Shown here in pieces: positions 4,771 to 6,279 of a DNA stretch of 6,279 bases. Source of the stretch: an uncultured bacterium (GTDB taxonomy: Bacteria; Verrucomicrobiota; Kiritimatiellia; RFP12; UBA1067); contig CACZAK010000328.1 in NCBI GenBank assembly GCA_902779075.1, positions 1 to 6,279 of the forward strand, in the 5' to 3' direction. Each line of letters begins with the position of its first letter. Position 1 is the stretch's first letter. Made by a program: the position numbers and the translations under genes. The notes beneath the pieces are model-generated. The model was not told the origin of the DNA. It saw only the letters and a list, made by a program, of their open reading frames with translations, and made no database searches.

Positions 4771-6279
4771 ATGAAGTTTAGGAGATGGATTGCCGCTGCT
4801 GTTGCCGTACTTGGCGCGGCTGCGTCCGCGCACAACATCGTGCCGGATGGGAAGCGCGACTTTGACGTGCCCTTCAAGGGGGCGGGGCGGATGTCGATGG
4901 TATACACGCCCGTCTTCTTCCCGAAAGGGACAGCGGGCGTCGTCGTGAGCGGCGAGGCGAAGTGGAATGATGTCGTGCTCGGCGAAAAGAACTGGTTCGA
5001 CGCGCGCATAATGACGGACTTCATCGACTCGAATTGCAAGAAGGTGAAGGGCGGCCCGGCAATCGGCGGGTGGCACGGGAAGGGCGGCGAGTGGAAGCCG
5101 TTCCGCAAGTCTATTAAAGTACCTGACGGCGCGGCGGGCATTGCGCTCATGCCATGCCTCTTCAACGTCAAGGCGGGTATGCTCGCGATTCGCAATTTGT
5201 CGGTTGAAGCGCAGGAGACGTTCGTCGAGGATCCCGAGGACAAGGCACGGCGCGAGGCCGCCGAAAAGCGCAAGGCCGAGAATGCTGCCAAGACGCGCGC
5301 CAAGGCGAAGTATCAGCTGGACAAATACGGCACCCTCATCCCTGCAAAAAAAGAGGGTGAACTTTATGCGCACCTCGTTTCTACGACGCCCGGCAAGATG
5401 CTTAACGACTACAAGGAGTATGGACTTCCCGAAGGCGTTGATGCGCTGAAGCTTTCATGGAAGTGGAATGTCGCGAATCTCAAGACGGGCGACAAGCCGT
5501 GGTTCGATGCACGCGTTCTCATGAAGTTCAAGGACGCGGAAGGGCGCGAAGTGAAGCCAGCGCCTCGCCCGACATATGTGCAGAAATCGACTGGCGGATG
5601 GCAGGAGCGCGAGAATGCTTTTCTTGTGCCAAAGGAGGCGGTGAAACTTGTCGTAATGTTCACGCTTTTCCAGGTCAAGTCTGGCGAGATGGATGTTGCA
5701 GATGTCCGGCTCGTGCCGACCGATTCGCAGCCTCTGATCGCGGCGAAGGAAAGGGAAAAGCGTCAGATCGCGGCTCGGTTCGTCCCGGACGAAGAACCAG
5801 TCAAGGAAAAGTGGTCGTCCGAACTTCGCGTCGTCGGAAACAGGCTCCGCGACGCAGCCGGAAACGAAGTCTGGCTTCAGGGCGTGAACGCGGGCGGAAT
5901 GGAGTCCATCCCCAACACCGACCAGATCGTGAAGTCCGTCGTAGTCGCGATAGACGAGTGGAAGTCGAACTGCGTGCGCCTTCCGGTCAACGAGACGTTC
6001 TGGTTCGGGACGAGCGCTTATCAGTCGGACGGCGGCGCGGCCTATCGCGCGGCAGTGGACAAGATCGTGACGCTTGCCGCGAACCGTGGCGCGTATATCG
6101 CCCTCGATCTGCACCGCTTCCGCGCGCCGAAGGCCGAGCACATTTCTTTCTGGAAAGACGCGGCGAAGCGTTATGCCAACCATCCGGCCGTCCTCTTCGA
6201 TCTCTTCAACGAACCGCACGGAATCAGCTGGGAGGTGTGGCGCAACGGCGGATGGGTCGGCGAGGCGGGGAAGGTTGAC
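4771..6279 (+). CDS. Secreted glycoside hydrolase family 5 enzyme with two N-terminal accessory modules (3' partial)
   Basis: ATG 4771 opens 503 codons with no stop before the window edge. Residues 1-20 (MKFRRWIAAAVAVLGAAASA) are a Sec signal peptide with a likely cut after ASA. Two related beta-rich modules follow (about 57-145 and 226-315), each with WFDAR and a closing F.VK.G strand. Between them is a Lys/Glu/Ala-rich charged helix (about 151-182), and a second charged linker lies at about 324-347. The catalytic domain starts near 350: LRVVGNRLRDAAGNEVWLQGVNAGGM (first strand), NCVRLPV with the conserved Arg403, ALDLH with His448, and VLFDLFNEPHG with Glu481, the acid/base of GH5 retaining enzymes. 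The nucleophile Glu lies beyond the edge. GH5 enzymes cut beta-linked backbones such as cellulose, mannan or xylan; the subfamily cannot be told here. Position right after an esterase fits joint attack on a decorated polysaccharide. Confidence 0.93.
   Translation, partial: MKFRRWIAAAVAVLGAAASAHNIVPDGKRDFDVPFKGAGRMSMVYTPVFFPKGTAGVVVSGEAKWNDVVLGEKNWFDARIMTDFIDSNCKKVKGGPAIGGWHGKGGEWKPFRKSIKVPDGAAGIALMPCLFNVKAGMLAIRNLSVEAQETFVEDPEDKARREAAEKRKAENAAKTRAKAKYQLDKYGTLIPAKKEGELYAHLVSTTPGKMLNDYKEYGLPEGVDALKLSWKWNVANLKTGDKPWFDARVLMKFKDAEGREVKPAPRPTYVQKSTGGWQERENAFLVPKEAVKLVVMFTLFQVKSGEMDVADVRLVPTDSQPLIAAKEREKRQIAARFVPDEEPVKEKWSSELRVVGNRLRDAAGNEVWLQGVNAGGMESIPNTDQIVKSVVVAIDEWKSNCVRLPVNETFWFGTSAYQSDGGAAYRAAVDKIVTLAANRGAYIALDLHRFRAPKAEHISFWKDAAKRYANHPAVLFDLFNEPHGISWEVWRNGGWVGEAGKVD
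4939..5205 (+). repeat. GH5 protein accessory module, copy 1
   Basis: Residues 57-145 hold SGEAKW…, NWFDARIM (74-81), a GGEWKPF strand, KVPDGAAGIALMPCLF and FNVKAGMLAIRNLSV (131-145). The order matches copy 2, pointing to an internal duplication. The all-beta pattern with paired Trp and a VPDGA turn resembles carbohydrate-binding jelly-rolls, but I cannot assign a family. Confidence 0.7.
5446..5715 (+). repeat. GH5 protein accessory module, copy 2
   Basis: Residues 226-315 hold LKLSWKWNV, PWFDARVL (243-250), a GGWQERENAF strand, LVPKEAVKLVVMFTLF and FQVKSGEMDVADVRLV (300-315). It aligns end to end with residues 57-145 with few gaps. The copies are clearly diverged, so the duplication is not recent. 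It directly precedes the catalytic domain after a short charged linker. Confidence 0.7.

Noticed and set aside
4543..5373. Long minus-strand open frame of 276 codons
   Set aside because: It lies antisense to the esterase end and GH5 start, has Arg/Leu/Ala-rich composition typical of GC-rich shadow frames, and shows no recognisable domain.
5455..6219. Long open frames on both strands (also + 5457-6278) within the GH5 region
   Set aside because: The GH5 frame has a signal peptide, repeated modules and the NEP catalytic motif; the others are Arg-rich shadows with no motif.

Overview
The window looks like part of a polysaccharide-degradation locus from a GC-rich, carbohydrate-degrading bacterium. 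The gene styles fit a Verrucomicrobiota/Kiritimatiellota/Lentisphaerota-type genome, probably from gut or another anaerobic setting: a LacI-type regulator, secreted proteins with autotransporter-associated beta-strand (PATR-like) scaffolds, and CAZymes with extra jelly-roll-like modules. This assignment is an inference from protein style; there is no rRNA or marker gene here. All genes lie on the + strand with short gaps or overlaps, so they are probably co-transcribed.

Layout. (1) 1-432: C-terminal part of a LacI/GalR-family transcription regulator, cut by the left edge. (2) 433-473: a 41-base gap holding a good ribosome binding site. (3) 474-2566: a large secreted beta-strand-repeat protein. 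Its signal peptide (ATG 474) lies in one reading frame and its body (open from about 557 to 2566) in another, so a single-base frameshift sits near 560-568. (4) 2563-4752: a serine esterase/peptidase-like alpha/beta-hydrolase (triad Ser143/Asp191/His223) fused through a Gly-rich linker to a scaffold homologous to the preceding protein. Its start overlaps the upstream stop by four bases (GTGA) and its N-terminus looks like the tail of a truncated signal peptide. (5) 4771-6279: a secreted glycoside hydrolase family 5 (GH5) enzyme with two related N-terminal accessory modules. It runs off the right edge before the nucleophile.

How they may work together: the regulator would sense a sugar and control the operon. 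The esterase would remove acyl or feruloyl groups, the GH5 enzyme would cut the backbone of a beta-glycan such as a hemicellulose, and the scaffold domains would hold enzymes outside the cell. Substrate and surface location are inferences.

The most noteworthy points are the two damaged export signals in consecutive genes (one frameshifted, one apparently truncated), the reuse of the same scaffold and the same C-terminal tail on an enzyme-free and an enzyme-bearing protein with no beta-barrel translocator, and the duplicated accessory module in the GH5 protein. I see no tRNA, rRNA, CRISPR array, insertion sequence or clear terminator.
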